Source: Burkholderia sp. BCC0506 (GTDB lineage: Bacteria; Pseudomonadota; Gammaproteobacteria; Burkholderiales; Burkholderiaceae). Taken from it: a stretch of DNA of 64,000 nt. How positions within the stretch are numbered: the stretch's first letter is position 1; the number at the start of each line of letters is the position of its first letter. The stretch lies in contig NZ_CADFEN010000014.1 in NCBI RefSeq assembly GCF_902833145.1, positions 168,462 to 232,461 of the forward strand, written 5' to 3'. The notes under the pieces were generated by a model. The model saw only the letters and a list, made by a program, of their open reading frames with translations, made no database searches and was not told the origin of the DNA. The position numbers and the translations under genes were made by a program. Positions 59,201-64,000 of this stretch are shown here, in pieces.

Positions 59201-59716
59201 ACGACGCTCGAGGACGCGATCCACAAGATCGACCAGGAAACCCGCACGCTGCTGCAGGGCACCTTCGACGAGGTCAACCGCCATTTCAGCGACCTGTTCC
59301 CGCGCCTGTTCGGCGGCGGCCAGGCGAAGCTGATCATGACGGGCGACGAGATTCTCGATGCCGGCGTGCAGGTGATGGCGCAGCCGCCCGGCAAGAAGAA
59401 CGCGACGATTCACCTGCTGTCGGGCGGCGAGAAGGCGCTGACCGCGACCGCGCTGGTGTTCGCGATGTTCCAGCTGAACCCGGCGCCGTTCTGTCTGCTC
59501 GACGAGGTCGACGCGCCGCTGGACGATGCGAATACCGAGCGCTTCGCGAATCTCGTGCGCGCGATGTCCGACAAGACGCAGTTCCTGTTCATCTCGCACA
59601 ACAAGATCGCGATGGAAATGGCGCAGCAGCTGATCGGCGTGACGATGCAGGAGCAGGGCGTGTCGCGGATCGTCGCGGTGGACATGGAAACCGCCGCGGG
59701 TTTTGCCCAGAATTGA
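56204..59716 (+). CDS. smc: chromosome segregation/condensation protein SMC
   Basis: 1170 residues. Starts at GTG 56204 with RLSSIKLAGFKSFVDPT. Walker A is GPNGCGKSN (31-39). Two long coiled coils (about 170-500 and 660-1000) flank a hinge. The C-terminal head has the signature LLSGGEKALTA and Walker B FCLLDEVDAPLDD. It forms the condensin-like ring that organises the chromosome. It leads smc-zipA-ligA-def, with zipA 84 bases downstream. A 1,728-codon open frame on the opposite strand is a composition artefact. Confidence 0.96.
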   Translation: MRLSSIKLAGFKSFVDPTHFQVPGQLVGVVGPNGCGKSNIIDAVRWVLGESRASELRGESMQDVIFNGSTARKPGSRASVELIFDNSDGRAAGQWGQYGEIAVKRVLTRDGTSSYYINNLPARRRDIQDIFLGTGLGPRAYAIIGQGMIARIIEAKPEELRVFLEEAAGVSKYKERRRETENRLHDTRENLTRVEDIVRELGANLEKLEAQAVVATKYKELVADGEEKQRLLWLLRKNEAAGEQQKQQRAIEQAQIDLEAQTAKLREVEAQLETLRVAHYSASDAMQGAQGALYEANAEVSRLEAEIKFIVESRNRVQAQIAALNAQREQWRAQAEKAQDELEEAEEARAIADEKAALAEDNAAAKHDALPALEAKWRDAQAQLNDERARIAQTEQSLKLEAAHQRNADQQLQQLQQRHERLKAEAGGLDAPDETQLEELRMQLAEQEEILAQAQARLADAQETVPRLDGERRAAQERVQAEAAQIHQLEARLAALKQLQDNVQTEGKVQPWLDKHELGALPRLWKKLHVEAGWEAALEAVLRERLAALEVSNLDWVKAFATDAPPAKLAFYAPPAAGEPPAAVAGLRPVLSLVRIDDAGIRAVLNDWLGNVYVADDVAQALATRTQLPAGGAFVVKAGHIVTRVGVQLYAADSEQAGMLARQQEIENLTRQVRAQALLADEARTAAVRAEAAHTQATQALGDVRAQVERATQRVHALQMDVLKLAQAHERYTQRSTQIREELEEIGAQIEEQRALRAESEANFERFDGELAELQARFEDNQLAFESLDESLTQARQEARDLERGANDARFAARNAVTRIDELKRTIQVAHEQSERVAASLEDARAELETINEQTAHTGLQDALEIRAVKEEALQAARIELDDLTAKLRASDEQRLVAERSLQPLRDRITELQLKEQAARLSVEQFAEQLAAAEVDEAALAAKLTPDLKPSYLQGEVTRLNNAINALGPVNMAALDELKAASERKVFLDAQSADLIDAITTLEDAIHKIDQETRTLLQGTFDEVNRHFSDLFPRLFGGGQAKLIMTGDEILDAGVQVMAQPPGKKNATIHLLSGGEKALTATALVFAMFQLNPAPFCLLDEVDAPLDDANTERFANLVRAMSDKTQFLFISHNKIAMEMAQQLIGVTMQEQGVSRIVAVDMETAAGFAQN

Positions 59717-59800
59717 CGTTTGACGAAACCGGACCGCGTTCGCGCGGCGCATGGGCGCCCGTTCGCGGTCCCGACGAAAAGAATTGCTGATGGAGCGTGC

Positions 59801-61078
59801 ATGGACGAGTTGACACTCGGTTTGATCGGCGCGGGCGCCGTCGTGGTGGGCGGCGTCGTGGTCTACAACGCATGGCAGGGCGCGAAAGTGCGGCGCAGGA
59901 TGCCGCGCCCGATGCCGGAAGAGGCGGCCGAGGCGATGAATCGCCCGGAGCGCGACGAAGAGTTGCCGTTCATCGAACCGGTGCGTCAGCCGGTGCGCCG
60001 CGAGCCCGCGGCACCGGCCGCGGCGGCGACGACGGCCGCGGCCGACGCCGCGCGCGTCGAGCCGACGTTCGGCGGCGCCGCGCCGGCCGATACACCGGCA
60101 GACCTGCAGGCCGAGGCGACGGGTGTGGACGCGTCGTCCGAATCGGGCGAACCGGCCGCCGGCGAAGAAGCCGTGCCCGCCGCCACGCACGAAGCGGCGA
60201 CCGAGCCGGCCGAGCCGACCGAACCCGTGATGCCGGCCGCGACGACGGTCTCGTCGGCGCCGCCCGCGATCGTCGACCGCCGGATCGACTGCATCGTGCC
60301 GATCCGCCTCACCGGCCCGCTGCCGGGCGACAAGATCCTGCCGGTCGCGCAGCGGCTGCGCCGCGCGGGCAGCAAGCCCGTGCACATCGAAGGCAAGCCG
60401 GAAGGCGGCCAGTGGGAACTGCTGCAGAACGGCGTGCGCTACGAGGAACTGCGGGCGGCCGCGCAGCTCGCGAACCGCAGCGGTGCGCTGAACGAGCTCG
60501 AATTCTCCGAATTCGTGACGGGCGTCCAGCAGTTCGCCGATGCGATCGACGGCGCGCCGGAATTCCCGGACATGATGGAAACGGTCGCGATGGCGCGCGA
60601 GCTCGACGGGTTTGCCGCGCAGTGCGATGCGCAACTGTCGATCAACGTGATGTCGGACGGTGCGCCGTGGTCCGCGAACTACGTGCAGGCGGTCGCGTCG
60701 CAGGACGGGCTGCTGCTGTCGCGCGACGGCACGCGCTTCGTGAAGCTCGATGCGAAGCAGAATCCGGTGTTCATGCTGCAGTTCGGCGATACGAACTTCC
60801 TGCGCGACGACCTGACGTACAAGGGCGGCAACATGATCACGCTGGTGCTCGACGTGCCGGTGGCGGAGGAGGACATCCTGCCGTTCCGGCTGATGTGCGA
60901 TTACGCGAAGTCGCTGTCCGAGCGGATCGGCGCACGCGTCGTCGACGATTCGCGCCGGCCGCTGCCGGAATCGACGCTGCTCGCGATCGAGCAACAGCTG
61001 ATGAAGCTGTACGCGAAACTCGAGGAAGCCGGCATTCCGGCCGGTTCGGCCGTCACGCGCCGCCTCTTCAGCCAGTAA
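59801..61078 (+). CDS. zipA: cell division protein ZipA homologue
   Basis: 425 residues. One N-terminal transmembrane helix (about 4-23, LTLGLIGAGAVVVGGVVVYN) is followed by a basic patch, an Ala/Pro/Glu-rich linker to about residue 160, and a C-terminal ZipA-type FtsZ-binding domain (about 280-410, with NFLRDDLTYKGGNMITLVLDVPVAEED). It would tether FtsZ to the membrane at the septum. Sequence similarity is modest in the linker, but the location between smc and ligA is the conserved betaproteobacterial position. Confidence 0.85.
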   Translation: MDELTLGLIGAGAVVVGGVVVYNAWQGAKVRRRMPRPMPEEAAEAMNRPERDEELPFIEPVRQPVRREPAAPAAAATTAAADAARVEPTFGGAAPADTPADLQAEATGVDASSESGEPAAGEEAVPAATHEAATEPAEPTEPVMPAATTVSSAPPAIVDRRIDCIVPIRLTGPLPGDKILPVAQRLRRAGSKPVHIEGKPEGGQWELLQNGVRYEELRAAAQLANRSGALNELEFSEFVTGVQQFADAIDGAPEFPDMMETVAMARELDGFAAQCDAQLSINVMSDGAPWSANYVQAVASQDGLLLSRDGTRFVKLDAKQNPVFMLQFGDTNFLRDDLTYKGGNMITLVLDVPVAEEDILPFRLMCDYAKSLSERIGARVVDDSRRPLPESTLLAIEQQLMKLYAKLEEAGIPAGSAVTRRLFSQ

Positions 61079-63861
<2,783 letters not shown>

Positions 63862-63880
63862 TCGCCGGTTCCCGGCAGAC

Positions 63881-63903
63881 AAGAAAAAAGCCCGCTCGAG
63901 CGG
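63881..63903 (+). terminator. disrupted terminator after def
   Basis: AAGAAAAAAGCCCGCTCGAGCGG looks like the left arm and the start of the right arm of a Burkholderia-type AAAAAAGCCCGC hairpin, but the expected GCTTTTTT is missing and unrelated AT-rich sequence starts at 63904. Confidence 0.5.
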
Positions 63904-64000
63904 TAATGCCGTTCAGTTAAGAACTGAACGGCATTTTTGTTTTTAGGGTTGGAGTTGTAAACAAAGCGGCAAGCTGTTAACTTGGTCAGCGATGCTGAAC
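63904..64000. mobile_element. IS4-like insertion sequence end (partial)
   Basis: TAATGCCGTTCAGTTAAG at 63904 resembles, from memory, the terminal inverted repeat of IS4-group elements, and the next bases repeat it in inverted form, making a 14-bp perfect stem (63905-63918 with 63922-63935) followed by TTTGTTTTT. Composition drops sharply in GC and the def terminator appears cut at this point. The element would continue past the window edge. Confidence 0.45.
63943..64000 (-). CDS. possible C-terminus of a transposase (partial)
   Basis: On the minus strand a frame is open from the window edge to a TAA at 63943-63945, giving FSIADQVNSLPLCLQLQP as its last 18 residues. A transcription terminator-like hairpin follows. 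Too short to identify; the call rests on the insertion-sequence-like end beside it. Confidence 0.25.
   Translation of the reverse strand, partial: FSIADQVNSLPLCLQLQP

Overview
The window is high-GC (about two thirds G+C) betaproteobacterial chromosome, almost certainly Burkholderia and probably the cepacia complex, chromosome 1. This rests on gene content and order, on the PXPV-repeat and DUF4148 small secreted proteins, and on the smc-zipA-ligA-def order. No database search was possible, so species is not assigned. Most of the window is conserved core genome. About 50 protein genes, 8 tRNA genes and a partial insertion-sequence-like end at the right edge are called.

Layout. 1-5700: 3' part of accA, tilS, lysC, tRNA-Ser(GCT) with its own promoter and terminator, and an internally duplicated glycosyltransferase-like gene. 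5700-11900: an orphan NuoM-like membrane protein followed by cyoABCD (cytochrome bo3 quinol oxidase). 11900-15900: a small DUF4148 secreted protein divergent from a two-component system (response regulator, histidine kinase), a second regulator whose receiver domain has lost its phosphorylation residues, and a secreted PXPV-repeat protein. 15900-23600: yejABEF oligopeptide/microcin C-type ABC importer, an NlpC/P60 hydrolase and a convergent patatin-like lipoprotein. 23800-26800: gltX, tRNA-Ala(GGC), three tandem tRNA-Glu(TTC)/tRNA-Asp(GTC) pairs, then a 183-bp palindrome-rich unit duplicated directly after the last tRNA-Asp, each copy carrying the tRNA-Asp 3' end.

26900-34900: GNAT, AraC regulator, gamma-glutamylcyclotransferase-like protein, then a glyoxylate region: aceB behind a 2-haloacid dehalogenase gene that is divergent from a LysR regulator, a universal stress protein, and aceA. 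35100-40700: rhlE-type DEAD-box helicase with a long leader, acyl-CoA-binding protein, and the tsaB-rimI-udg-DUF1853 operon. 40700-48700: lplT-thiD, alr-radA, a small DUF2866-like protein, an ABC-F ATPase, glutathione peroxidase. 48700-55000: a minus-strand lysine/peptidoglycan block, dapC-dapD-yffB-dapE-prmB, followed by cardiolipin synthase. 55100-63900: EamA transporter, then smc-zipA-ligA-def. 63904 to the end: an IS4-like terminus that appears to interrupt the def terminator.

Functional themes: lysC and dapC/D/E feed the DAP/lysine pathway; the cyo operon and NuoM paralogue belong to the respiratory chain; aceA and aceB make the glyoxylate shunt, with a haloacid dehalogenase that could feed glycolate/glyoxylate into malate synthase. 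No CRISPR array, prophage or classical defence island is seen. The most unusual material is the degenerate-receiver regulator cluster with paired operator-like dyads, the NuoM paralogue beside cyo, the tandem palindromic cassette at tRNA-Asp, and the dehalogenase-aceB pairing.
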